Assembly (NCBI RefSeq): GCF_035582795.1
Contig: NC_134367.1
Location: 86,783,062-86,847,061, forward strand
Length of the DNA: 64,000 nucleotides
Reading direction: 5' to 3'
From: Mycteria americana
Taxonomy: Eukaryota > Chordata > Aves > Ciconiiformes > Ciconiidae
A program made the translations under genes and the position numbers. Under the pieces are notes generated by a model, which was given only the letters and a program-made list of their open reading frames with translations, searched no databases and was not told the origin of the DNA. Below are positions 45,790 to 58,330 of the stretch, in pieces (position 1 is the first letter of the stretch; the number at the start of each line of letters is the position of its first letter).

Positions 45790-48264
45790 GCTGAACTTTA
45801 CTTAAATTGATGGTCATATAAAGTTAACTAAAATCTCTGATTTGGGCAAAGAAGAAGTCATTAAAATATGAAAGTTATTCATGAGTCTGTACTGTCACCA
45901 GAAGATATAAAGTTGAATGTGCAAAGTATGTTTGACTGAAAGACTAGTTTTACTTTTGTAATTGCAAATATGGTGTGCAAACAGCTATAGAAGTGATACG
46001 TTGCAACATTTTATCCCGAAGAGCTTAATGTAAAGAAATGTGGGTTAGCGTCTGGGTGGGTACGAATTAGCCACGTCCCATTAGCTTGCATTTACTTATG
46101 TCAATTTGTAGCTCCTCTAAAGTCATCTTCAGCTTTGCACAGAACACCTACTGTGTGCAGTCAAGTTCTGCCAGCCCTGAGAATTTTAAATACCCGTAGC
46201 TGAGGCTTTTTAGGCCTCTTGGGGTGGGGGGAATATAAAGGCACTATGTACACAGACTGTGTAGCATGTGCTTTGTTTTCCTTTTGCACACCTGCGGTGT
46301 CCTACACTTCTACGTTCCTTCTACATTGTTTGTTGATCTTTCTGAGATGAAAGTTGCTGAAAATGTCAGCTGAGTGTTGCAGTTTCCATATTGGAAAAGC
46401 AAGGGCGTAAGTATTGAGTGGTGAATTCCCATGTTGATATTTAGAAGCTTTGACTGCCAATCCTCTATTTCAGGAGTTCCTTGAAATTGTTGTAATGAGA
46501 GTTGAGCTTAAATGCACAAAACTTCATATGCTACAAAGCAACTTTATTGCATAATAACTTCAGTACAGAAACCTGAGAGAAATAACTCTGGACTGAGGAA
46601 TTTGTTTACTCTTCTGACAAAGCCTGTGAAAATTAGTCAACTAGCTACTGTCAAGGGAACTTACTTGATTTTTTCAGGGATGACCGATGGATCTCTGCAG
46701 TTCTGTAACAGCTATATTACCACCTCAGAAAACTTTTAAACTCTTTAGTGTAAACAGCAGATGGACACAATACTGTCTAATTTTCACTGAGTTAGTGCTA
46801 TGGGATTTCCCCTTTGCTGTTCCTATTAATCCTCTCTGTTTAGTTAAAATTCAGATAAAGGAGACGAGGACAGTTATCTGACTGCAGAGACAGGCTGGCC
46901 ACCCAAGAGAGTTTAAGGCTTATAATAACTCTAGTCAATGGGAAGGAATTGGGACAGTTTAGGTTTCTGTCATTCACAGATTTGAAGCGGTGGTGCTTTA
47001 AAACTTCGGCATTACCATTATGCCTTGAAAATCTAGATAGATATTTTCAGTTTCCATGAGACAGTAGAGGTTGTCTGATAGTGAGGGAGCCTGGACGCAA
47101 TGGAAGACGTGAGATAATGGGCAGTGGTGTTGAAGTAGTTCATTAGCAGGTATTCCGGACTTGGACATATGTAAGCATTCACACAGGCACCTCTCAATGA
47201 GGGAGAAGTATCAAGATTTGGGTCCTGGAAGTCTTTGTATATAATCTTAACACGACTTCATCATGATAGGGTGCAGCTGTAGCTCAATACGCTTAGGAGT
47301 TTGTAAACCGCTGGTTACTAATGAGTCGTTTATGCAAAGGGTTTCATTTTTTGCCCTCTGAAAAATGGAGCTGCTAATCTGCTTCAACAAAAAAACCCCC
47401 ACCCAAGAATTTGCTTTATTCTGTGGCAGTTAATTCCATGGGATGTTGACCACGAGGCGGGTCAAGTGATGATGTTTTTTCCGGGTGTTCAGCTAGAGGA
47501 AGTAGTTTGGAAGTGGGTTTCCAGTTTCCCAGCCATCTGTTAAAGCTTTTTTCTTGAAGCTGTTTGTTATTTCTGAGGCTGCAGTATATTTCTCACTCAC
47601 CTATAAGGCTGCAGTAGTCAAAGATTTCCCCAAGCTGGGTTACTGAAAAATCCTTCAATGACAAATTTAAGTCAGTACTGCTATGTGTCAGTATAGCAGG
47701 TGTTTCACCATAAATGTGAACTGCAATCAGTACCATAAGTTTGTCACAGGAGAGAAGTGAGTTGTGTATGTTGGAGAAAAAAATGAGTGAGTATGGGTGG
47801 CTGTGGACTAAGGTGTCTGGAAGCTCTTGTACAGGGGAAGAAAGGCAGAATTAGGGTTGATATTGGAAGATTATAGACTTTCTTTATACAAAGACATGGT
47901 ATTTTAAATTACATAACAGATCAGAAGTGAAATGCTTTCTCCCTTACAGTCAAGGATAGTACATTAGCAGGCAGTTTTCTAGCTCAAGTTGATCATAGTG
48001 ACAGGGCAGTCTTGAATTAGGTAGATTTGCCAGTGCTCTTCTGCCCAATAGCTGTTGCTGTAATCAGGGTGGAAAGAATTCCTCCGTATGCTCACACAAA
48101 TTGAGTCCATTTTTTTTTGTCTGTTTATGAGTCTGCTCTGTGCAAAAGGGATTCCTGTGCTCTGCCTCAGTTGCAGACCACCTCTCCACGAGAAGCACAG
48201 TAGTCTGGCAAGGCAGCAGAATGGGTGAGAACATGGACAGCAATTGCCAGACCATCACAGTCCA

Positions 48265-48420
48265 TTAATTTTACCTTAATTATACTTTGGCCCATGATTA
48301 ATCCAGGTCATTGCTCCCTGGTCACATTGTAGATCATGCTGAATATTGTACAATGACAAGTACAACTCCTCTGAGCCATTTTGACTCCATGGCTTAAACA
48401 ATCATTGTTTAAACAGGGTA
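48265..48420 (+). promoter_or_regulatory. Candidate enhancer with paired SOX/FOX-like palindromes
   Basis: Within about 70 bp there are two perfect palindromic arrangements of SOX-type sites. ATTGTACAAT lies at 48345-48354. TTAAACAAT-C-ATTGTTTAA lies at 48394-48412, whose arms also contain FOX-type TAAACA. Upstream are homeodomain-like sites (TTAATTAT, GATTAATCC near 48270-48306). Such clustering suggests a regulatory element, but AT-rich DNA produces such motifs by chance and conservation could not be tested here. Confidence 0.3.
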
Positions 48421-51400
48421 AGGAAACTGTTTATTTTAAAAATGTTTCCAAGAAGTCCTAATCCCCTTTTGGGATAAATGGAAGAGTTTCTGCTATGAGA
48501 TTACTTTTAACTGTAGAAATCAGTCAGGTTGAATACAGAAAAGGAAACAGAAAACATAATTTAAGAGCTGTTCTGCTTTCTCAGCAAGTAAAGTGACAAA
48601 ATGTCTTTGGATTGGGTAGATTCGGTCTTTAGCCCAAGGGCTGGGTGAAACGTCTTTGCAGGTCAAGAGATGAGTTGGTCAGCCAAAAAATGTGTTCTCA
48701 GGAGAAGCCTTTGGAGCAGGAGTGCTTAGAAGGAGTCTAGTTTAATGCCTTCACATCCACAAAACTCATCACTGTGGTAGGAGCATCACTGGATGAGAAG
48801 GGGGAAATCGTTATCTTAGGATAGATCATTCATTCACCATACAAGGTAGCGTCACATGATTTGTTCTAAGGAGTTTTGAATGTTGTTGTGGTCATTTCCC
48901 TGGAGACTGCCCCAAACATCTGGCTCTTCTGGTTTGCGTTTCTTGCAGGTTATGGTTACACCTTGTGTAACCAGCTAGCATCCACCTGAGCCAGAACTGC
49001 AGCCTTGCAATCACATCCCTCTTCCTTCCTTAGCAAGCATCCCTCTTTCTGTCCTAATTGCAAGTCAGATGTTTTCTTTCACCATATGTTTCATATAACG
49101 TGGTATAGCTTCAATGGGAGGCTCCAGTGCCTGTGCCTCATGAATGGAAGAGTTGCATGTGAGTGACTTGGGAGGTGGCTGTCCTGTAGCTGTGCCCCCT
49201 GCTTTCACCACTCGGACCACTGAGCAGCCCTCCAAATGTCACGCTTTGTCCTGGGATTTTTAGGGGAACTGAAGTTACCACTGCTTTGCCTGAAAGCATT
49301 TGGCTATAAAATGCAGAAATCCTGGAGCCACCTCAGGCGTAGCTGGGCTGTCTGTTCAGCAAGGGCAGGAACACAGCTGGGACTGACAATCTCTTTGTAC
49401 CTTGTTCCTGTTCATCATTCAAAGCTTTTGGAAAAAGCCCTGCCAAGGAAAACATTATAGTCTCAAACTTAAATGTGTTCTGGGGAAGTTAGAAATGTTT
49501 GCTTGAACCCACAGGTTAAATTCCCAGCTGCCTCTGAGGATACCATTTGGCCTGAGTGACAATTGTAAACCCTGTGCAGGGGCTTTTCTTTCAAACTGAA
49601 GTCTGTATTTACATGCCTTTTCCTAGTTGGTTGAGTATAACGTATTTGTTTGACAGAATATGATTCAGTTTGGTCTCTGTTTTGCCAGAAAAAAATTCTT
49701 GAACAGTAGTAATTCAGGTTGAACCCCCCCAAATTAATTAAATCTGTTGGCTTCAGAGTTTTATTTAAAAGACAAAAGATTTATAATTCTGAGCTTCTTT
49801 TGTGTTTATATAAGAAACAATGTGAGGGGATTAAAAGTTGAGTCACTTCAAGACATAAAGCAAATTAAATTCTTTGCTGACAAAATCACAGCAAAAAATA
49901 TTAAACAAAAACAAAACCAAAAAACCAACCCAAAACTGTTCATGTGTAATCTTAGTAGAGGTTATATTCTTGGGAGTTGTTTGTTTACTGGCACCTTCTT
50001 TCAGGAGTGATGACTAAATACATAAATGTATGTGTATGCAAGTACAGTTCTGCAACCCCAAGTTCTTATTCCAGGATTGCAGGAGTCTGGCAGGAGCTTC
50101 CATAAATGGTGACTGCTTTTCTCTTCAGTTTTAATTACATGTGCATAGATGTAGTATGTCTTCAGAAGCTCAGAATTCCCTTCTTGTCATCATGTACATT
50201 TATGAGAGGTTTTTTGCTCATAGGACCAGATGATGGCTTTCTTGCAGTGATAAGCAAGTGGGAGTAGGAGGAAAAGAGCTCTTTTCACTGTGAGTCCTAC
50301 AGAATTACATTTAAAATGATGGAATGAGTGAAGGCTAAGTTGTCTGGGCCTATACGCGTACTTATAGGTTAATATAGGTACAGTAGTTGCATTTCTTGGA
50401 TCATACTCTTTTATATAAGTATTTGCGAGAATATGAAAATTGCATTCATTAATGTGTTAATAATTACTTTCTACCAATAGGCAAAAAAGTAACAACAGAA
50501 AGCTCTCCTCACTATACCTAATTCTATATACAAAGTACTTGAATAATCTGACCACAGAAGCAGTTCTGCTCTCTCATGTACATATATTCTTCATTGCCTT
50601 GATATCTCAGGGAATTTTGTTCTTGTGTGGAAGTAAACAAAAACGTTCTGTCTTTTGCTATTTTAAGCAACAAGTGGAAACTTTCATGGGTGAAACAAAG
50701 AGTTGAAATGTAAACTGAAACAGCTTTCAAGTTGAAGTTCAATTTTGGGGTTATAAACTGCTTTTGTAAGACTTCACTGTAGCTTCATTGCTTCTTTCAG
50801 ATACAAGTATGATTGCAAAACACTGTTAGCGTTTCCCTGAGGTAACAGGAGGGGGTGAATGCTTGTCTAAGACTGAGGAGCTGGAAACCTTCACTCTTTC
50901 ATTCAGAGTCTCTGTTGGCTTCTGTGGTGGGGAACCGAATGATGAGAAAAGCATTTGACTAAAAATTGTAACTGCCTACTGTGTTTTGCCTCATCTTTCC
51001 TTCACCTCCTTTTTGGTCTCTTCTAGATGCTGTGTGCATCTAGAGTCTAGAAAAACTGTGGTCTCACCCAAACCTCTCTTTAGGTGCTGTTATGTTATAA
51101 ATGTATCCTTTTGTTTATATTTTCCAATTTTTGCAGGATGTTGGCTTTTTACCCACTGTCAAAATATAAATTGTAACTACAGGTATGCCTCTTCTCAACT
51201 CCTATTTTTGATTTGCAGATAAGGTGCCTGCAATTGCATGTCAAGTTGGATATGCTGCTGTGCCACAGAGATAACAGCCAACTAGAGATACTAATCAGTG
51301 GTAGGAGAGTCGTAAAATAATCATACGAAGCTCATAATGATCCCGATTTGTCACTTTGGATACTGAACAGCCTTTTCTGGGGTGTCAGTGTGAATCTGTG

Positions 51401-54400
51401 AGAAGTAAGTTGAACATCCTTTTGATCATCAGGTGTTTAACTGAGATGAATGAAGCTGGAATCGATTCAAATGTGCCCAGTCCTTTCCCGGCAGCATGCT
51501 TGAGGAAAGTATGTGCTGAATTCCTTCCTATCAAAGCCAATAGAAATTAATGAATTGAACTCTGTAGAAACAGGGTCCAATTAAATTTATTATGTTGGAC
51601 TGAAATTTCTTCCTTATACCTGTATAAAAAAGAGGAAAAGCTAGTGGCTCTTACTATCCAGTTATATGAGCATTGGTAGTGCAGCTCCACCTGCTTCAAT
51701 CTTTCAGGTTTGCAGCATCTGCGCAAGAGACGGAATGGTGGGGCGTTTGGTGGGGTTTTGGTTGGTTGGTTGGTTTTGGGTTTTTTTTTTTTTATTAGTT
51801 CTTTCTTAGCATCATGTTAAATTTGTCTCGGAGAAGTGCTTATCTTTTCTAAAGTTGTATTTTTACTTTCCTGTTTCGAACTCTGAAACCATCATGGACT
51901 ACAAGGCAAGAACACCTGGATTAAAGTTGCTTTTATTTTGAGCCTAGGGCTACAGTAGCAGTACTAGAGGAGCCTGAATCAAAACATTCAATTTTTGGAA
52001 GACACTCCAACTTTAACATGGTTAAAGCTGGTTAAGGCTCATCCCTACGAATGACATCAGATATCTGGTTACAAATGAACAAAAAGAACTGTTTTGAAAA
52101 TATAACTCAAAGTTTCCACCTGTGTAATGGTTGTCACTAACAGGCTTGTGGGATTTTGGTGCAGTACTGACACCCATGAATGGTGATTTTCATAAAGATA
52201 CCATTGCATGTACACTGCTCCGTTCTCTTTCTCTCAAATACCTACCTAATGCAAACTGTGTTTTGTTGCCCTACCAAAGCTTATGTCTATAACATCTGAG
52301 AATTTGTTGCACCTTTTTGCATGGTGTGAAGTATCTAGCTTATTTTTACTGTACAGTGTTTTGCATAATTATGCTTCATCAATATATGAATTTGTTAAAC
52401 AATCTGGAATGCTATGAAAGCATTCAAGCTTTCATATATCTTAAAAAAAAAAAAAGCTAGTTTTAAAAAGCAATTCACAGGTGAGATATTGTAAAGTCAG
52501 TGAGATACTGCTGTACTCTTTCTTAAGACTAGCTGAAACTGGCTTCAGATAGGTGGTATCATTTGTTAATACACATTAGAAAAGAGCTTGAGATTTTCCC
52601 TCAACATTTCCTTACCCGTACACGTATCTCTTGTTTTGTTACTGTATAGTTATATTGATAGTTGTTTGGCTAGAAAATACTTTTACTTGACATGCGTACC
52701 ATTGTTTTTCCTCTTTGGCTGTGGTAGACTATTTTTGTTTATTTAATTAAAAGCATAAACAAAGGTTACATATAGTAATCTTGTCACACGTATGCACATC
52801 TATCTTAAAATAAATTGTTAGTGTGTCTTGCTCTTAATTTTCAATGTTTTTTCTTGAAAAGCTGGTTAATCTCAAGCTGCGTATTTCTTTAAAAATATAT
52901 ATACCCATTAATAGAAAAGATTAATGTAATTTTTGAGAAATAGACTACAGTAAGTTGAAAAGACAGATATTTTTTATATTTTGGAAAAATACGTCAGAAG
53001 AAATTCATTTAAGATTTCTTTTTTAGAAATGTATGCTTTTAGCTTATTAGATTAGTTTCCTGTGAAATAATAAATCATTATGCCAGTTTCAGATAGTCAT
53101 GGGAAAACTTGAAAATACTGGTTAGAATCTAAGCCGTCAACTAAGACTATGGCCAACATCTAGAACTACCTCTGACGGTGCTTGTATCAAAAGATAGCAG
53201 GTTTGTTTAGTTTGCTTGAAATTATGTTGAAATTTAGTGCTCTTAGATTTTAAAGATTTAAGATTTTTAAGATTTTAAAAAATTTTAAAGTGATACTTTT
53301 GATTTATGGATGATCTTTAAAAGATACATTTAGGTGTTCATTTATTGTATAGAAAGGAAAGGAGCTATTTGCAGCTTTTGCTTTCTTCTTGAGTTCCTCC
53401 AGTTGTGCTCATGGTCTTATATAAGTCTAGTCAACTTTTTTGGTCTGAAATGCTACTTGGAATAAATGAAATTTATAACTTATTCTGAAATTTTGTAGAG
53501 GAAGAAGTAGACATGTTTAATGAGGAAAAACTGAAGTGAATGAGGTCAGTTCAGTTGAGACTGACATTTTAATCTCTGAGTAATTGTGGTATGTTACGAG
53601 AATTGCTGCTCTGCCTCCCATACTGGCTTTTATCTGTATAACGCATAGCAGTTGTTAGCATGTGTTGTGTCCTGGCTTGTTCAGAAATTAAAGACGACCC
53701 AAAGTAAAATGTGTCTGCCTTTTTCTAAAAACTGCTTTATTTTGCAAAAGTTAGTTCTTCTTTATTTGGTTTTTAAATTCATCCTGTAGGTGAATTCAAC
53801 TGTAGCTAGTTCCATTAGTCCACTCTGTGCCTATGTAGAGTACTTAAGGCACACTAATGGAAAGTCTGCAAGATAAGGGGCTTAGCTTTCAGCCTTGGGA
53901 GGGAAGGGGTGCAGACCCCTACTCCTCCCCAATGTATTTTAATGTTACCGTTCCTTTGACTAACTCTCTATTTTCAGTCTCTAGTGAAAGACTGTATGCA
54001 ACAGAAAAAAAGAGCACCTAAAGTGCAGCTCAGACAGAATTCAGGAATCGCTGTCTGAAGAAATTTATACCTTGCGTGTTAAGTGGCAGAGGCTGAAAAT
54101 GTCTTGATACTCTCATATTTCCACCAATATCCAGGAAAAGGTGAAGCAGCATGTGGAAGGATGTATACCCACTAATACTAAGTGGTTTGGGAAGGGAGGG
54201 ATAATAAACCCTTGTTGTCTGCAGTGAAGAGTGTGAACTGGAGGGAAAATAAAAGCATTAGGAAGCTTTCTGATTGTTGGCCTTTCTCTACAAATCGAAG
54301 GAGAGCATTTCTTCCCTTGACTCCTTCAGACTTACCAAAGCTTTAGGTGGCCCCAGTCACCCCTGAGATTTCTGGCTGCCCTGGTAAGGGCTTAAAAAGA

Positions 54401-54512
54401 GCTGGCTGAGACTGGCGCTGGGAAGTCAGCCCAGGTTGCACAGCCAAGGAGGGAAGGAAGGCCATGCAAAGGGAAACCATGCGAGGAGCCTGAGGATCAC
54501 ATCACCTGCTTG

Positions 54513-54572
54513 AGGAGGAAAGAAGTAAGATCAGTCCTCTGTAGGAGGAAAGATGCAAGATCGGTCCTCTGT
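54513..54572 (+). repeat. 30-bp tandem duplication
   Basis: Two adjacent 30-base copies beginning AGGAGGAAAGA and ending GTCCTCTGT differ at three positions. It is a simple local duplication. Confidence 0.92.
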
Positions 54573-54779
54573 AACAGCCTGAAATGTTGAAAGCTGTTCC
54601 TTTGCTGGGAGGTACCTTACCTGTACTGAATGCAGGGCAGCAGAAGCAGCATGACTTTTGCAGTCCATTGGCCCTCATTGGGAAGGGAGAGAGCAGCTTC
54701 TGTTTCTAATACAAAATGCATAAGCAGTCCCAGAAGCAAAGAATGGAAGTTGGGAATGTGCTCATCACTTTACTGCACT

Positions 54780-55090
54780 AACTACGTTATCAATAAAGCA
54801 TATGCTAAATGGATTAAGAATAGGCTGCCATCTCAAAAGTGGCTCTTCAAAAAGAAGCCTGTCCATCTCTTCAGAGCTTAAAATAATTTTTGGTAATGAT
54901 CTAGAAACAAAGATTAAATCATTGACAATTATGCTGTCTACGCATTTTATCAAACCAGTAAACAGCTATGACAGTGAAATCAAAGCAGTTATACAGTTGA
55001 CGCAGCCAATTTCTAAAATTGAGGAAGGCAGACCCCAGTCATGGGGCTGGGAATCACACAGTCTGAAACACTTGGACTTTGAAAGGGCCA
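54780..55090 (+). repeat. Possible ancient CR1-like LINE RT fragment
   Basis: A segment reading IIFGNDLETKIKSL on the plus strand near 54885-54925 resembles the FxNDLxxxIKS part of CR1-family reverse transcriptases that precedes the catalytic region. The expected FADDT box is not clearly readable after it. The plus-strand frame 54802-55098 is open for 98 codons, more likely by chance than as a gene. Weak call. Confidence 0.35.
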
Positions 55091-55160
55091 GTAACTGAAT
55101 TCGGGTCCCCTAGGTGGTACTGTAGAAGAAAATTCTAGTGATATTCCTGTATTCATTTTT

Positions 55161-55296
55161 TTATATATATATATATAAAAGAATATATAAATATATATAG
55201 GAATATATATACACACCTGTGTGTGTGTATGTATATATGTGTGTGTATGTGTATATATATATGGGTGTGTATATATATATATATATATATAAAAAA
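55161..55296 (+). repeat. Compound (AT)n/(GT)n microsatellite
   Basis: Alternating TA and TG dinucleotides form a 136-bp block: TA-rich, then GT-rich, then TA-rich again with short A runs. It can extrude cruciform or Z-form DNA and is likely variable in length. Confidence 0.95.
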
Positions 55297-55876
55297 ACTG
55301 GCTCAGATTGGTGAGGCTGTCCCCAGACAGCATACGCTTTTGGGTATTCGTATTGAAAAGAAGTGTTAGGGGAGGAGGAAGAAATGACTGAAAAGAACAC
55401 ATGAACAAGGATTTAGGAGAAATGCATCTGAATAGAAAACTGAGGAGCTCAGTTTGCCAACCAAATCAAAGATTGGAAGTTAACACATAAGTGCAGAGGA
55501 ATTTTGAGGACAGAAAGCCAAGAATTAAAGCATTCTCCCCTCTAGTGCTACAGACAGATGCAGGATGAGTGAGAGCGAGGTCCAGATTTTAGCATCAGCA
55601 GGGACGAGTTACCAGAATCTGTGGAGGTTCTCCAGTCTGCAGCATTCCTCATCACGCCTCTCTGCTGTCCTGGCAGGTCTGCTCTGGCAAGCTAGCACTA
55701 GCATAATTAAATACAGCAGAATAAACTATTGAAATGAGATTTGCAACATATAGGAGATCAGAAAAAATCTTTTATACAAAGATATAGTATCTTCTGGCCT
55801 TAAGTCTGATTAAATGTCCTTGTACCTCAAAGGAACATTCCTGTTGTTTAACAGTTACATTGACTATTGACTGCTG

Positions 55877-56154
55877 TTGTGATAGGACAAGGTGTAGTGG
55901 TTTTAAACTAAAAGAGGGTAGATTCAGACTAGATTTAAAGAAGAAATTTTTTACCGTGAAGGTGGTGAAACACTGGAGCAGGTTGCCCAGAGAGGTGGTA
56001 GGTGCCCCATCCCTGGAAACATTCAAGGTCAGGTTGGATGTGGGTCTGAGCAACCTGCTCTAAGTTGAAGATGTCCCTACTCACTGCAGGGGGGTTGGAC
56101 TAGATGACCTTTAAAGGTTCCTTCCAACCCAAACTGTTCTAAGATTCTATGATT
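55877..56154 (+). mobile_element. CR1 LINE, 5'-truncated 3' end
   Basis: This is the clearest retroelement outside the provirus. The last part of the CR1 reverse transcriptase ORF is readable from about 55890 to 56063 (RFRLDLKKKFFTV, then HWSRLPREVV and APSLETFKVRLD), ending at TAA after SNLL. The 3' UTR has GGGGTTGGACTAGATGACC and CCTTCCAACCC, and the element finishes with the avian CR1 terminus GATTCTATGATT. About 280 bp long, it is strongly 5'-truncated, as most CR1 copies are. It is inserted in the plus direction and no target duplication is expected for CR1. Confidence 0.95.
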
Positions 56155-58229
56155 AATTTGTCTATACAGGAATTGTATGATGGCCTTACTAACAAGGTGG
56201 TTTTGGTTAAAATGTAGTTCAGTTGCATTGCATTGCATTTGGCATCTTCCCAAATCTGTGCCCCTTCCCTCCTGCTTTAACAAATTGTGTGGCAGAAATA
56301 CCTCTCCATAATGTTTGGTTTCTCATTGAATGGTAATACAAAGGAAGACATAATGAAGACCCTAGTCTAAACGCTTGTTGCCATGGTTCGGAAGAATTGA
56401 AGATAATGACACATTAACCTCGGTGTGCTAGTTGTTTTGGAGAACTCTAGGGGAATCATTCTGTCACCTTGCACTAATAATCAGAAGATGTTTAATTTAA
56501 GGTTTCCTTCCAAGAAACTATGATTAATTTGTATATTAATGCCTAAATAAGGATTCAAATTGTGTAAGGCTTAAATAATTTGTATTTACATAAAGAAGAT
56601 TCAGTCCAGAAAGATCCCCTGTGCTTTAAGACCACAAAAATATTTTAAAAATTTAATGAGATTGAATTAAAAATGCTAATGTTTCAGTCGCTTCTGATAT
56701 TACCCTAGCGGTAACTACTTACCTAAAGAATCTTTCAATAATGTTAGTTATTAGTGGTAATTGTGTGGGGGTTTTGGTTGTTTTTCTTAGTTAAACTTCC
56801 CAAACCACTGCTGCTCCTTCTCCTCATCACAGCAACCCTAAATGGGAGCAGCAGAGCAGAGGGAGAGTTGTCTTGGTCTGTATCCACAACCAATGCCTTT
56901 TTTCCCCACTGCATGTGCACAAATACTGCCAGGGACTCTTCATTCAACCCTGAGTAGCTGGGAATGGTCCCTTCCTTACAATTTGATGAAAGAGATGGAG
57001 TTCTTCAAGAAGAAAGCCTCTGTTTCCTTTACCTTCATCACTTCCCATTCAGCATCTCTGAATAGGTGGGTGGCCTCTAGACAATTGAAAAGAAAAAGTC
57101 AAAATGCAGCTGTCTGTCAGCTTTGTCTCTGTTATATCATTCAAGTAATTTTTTTAAAAATAAGGAATCAAAAATTAATTCAGGTAACATTAATTCAGTA
57201 GCTGTTTTGAATATGTTAGTACAATAGAAAACCTGTTAGATTAAGAGAAAGAAGAATGAGGCTGTTATCTTTCAGCACTGATCACACTGCAATATTGTTG
57301 TACTCTTCTTTTTATACTCTTCCACCCTGTAGAAGGGAGAAAGATAAAGGGAAGGTAAGGCTTGTGTGTTGGTGTGCACCTCATGGTTTGTTCTATCACT
57401 ATGCTATTAATCTCTGCTTTTTTTTTTTTTTTTTGGTCCAGGAAACAGTGTTGTATATTTATTGAAAGCAGAATTCCATAGGATTTTGAAATTTATCTTT
57501 TTTTTTCTCTTCTACCTCACATGCAGTGCATTTCCTGAGGTCAGTACATGTGTGTGGACAAAGAACTTATTTTTGCATTATTTTTTGTTCAACAGTTAAA
57601 TCTTTTCCTGCTGATCATTATCTTAGGTCTTTTATGTGCTTTTCTTTTCTGGCTGTCTGACTTTCTGACTGTCTGCAGCATCAATTCCTTAAAGTTCTTG
57701 CATGGTGAAATGCTGGGAGAAATCTTGTAATACCATGGATTTGGATGGTAGTAAGGCAGAACATCAAAATCTCAGAATTTTCTCCCCAGTACTCTGCGTT
57801 GCTCCGAGGAAAAACAGCACTCAAACTAAAAGTTTCCCCTTGAGTTCTGTGAAGGTGCTTTGAACTGCATGATGCTCCCACCTCCCAAACATTTGCTTCT
57901 TCAGTGAACTTCTTAGAACCCAGTTGATCTGTACTTTACTATCTCTGCAAGCCTCCTAAGTATTTGTGGCTTCAAAATCCTTAGGTCTGTGGTGCTGCTG
58001 CAGCTGCTATCAACACTTTTTTTTCCACTATTTTGTGGTATACCTGCAGTTGGCTATCTCTGCGGTTGCTTTCTCACTTAGTCTGTAGTTGGTTAAAAAA
58101 AAAAAATCAAAATATTTTTGGCCAGCTGTTAAGCTAAGTGTCACTTACCTATGGTGATATACTGTCATTTAAAAAGGGGGGGAAGGCAATTCACTCCTTC
58201 CTCCTTAGCATAAAAGCTTTTAGTAAATG

Positions 58230-58330
58230 GAAGGTGGGATAGGCTGGGAGCCAGGAGACTGGGTGCTCCTCTCTCCTCTGCAAACTGAGGTTGACTGTTC
58301 TGGGCAGGTCACAATCCCTGTGGACCCAAG
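58230..58330 (+). repeat. MIR-like SINE remnant
   Basis: GGCTGGGAGCCAGGAGACTGGGTGCTC, in pieces, followed by CTGGGCAGGTCACAATC, resembles the MIR phrase around the gain of the A/B box tail and core. Divergence is high, and the plus orientation is inferred from that order. Confidence 0.5.

Larger units (their letters stand above)
34430..54779. other. Probable long first intron, no exon recognised
   Basis: Twenty kilobases without a frame that looks coding or a recognisable domain. Many lines show more G and T than C and A on the plus strand, for example 47461-47520 with T 22, A 12, G 21 and C 5, as expected for the coding strand of a transcribed bird intron. Other lines do not show this. It holds a CA microsatellite (40066-40095), a 25-bp duplication (45739-45789), poly-T runs and possible regulatory blocks. 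If the island fires only leftwards, this would be intergenic instead. Confidence 0.45.

Noticed and set aside
55013..55408. 131-residue minus-strand frame with Tyr/Ile/Thr/His repeats
   Set aside because: It is a translation of the AT/GT microsatellite.
55860..56063. 67-residue frame that looks like a small gene
   Set aside because: It is the C-terminal end of the CR1 reverse transcriptase within a truncated LINE.
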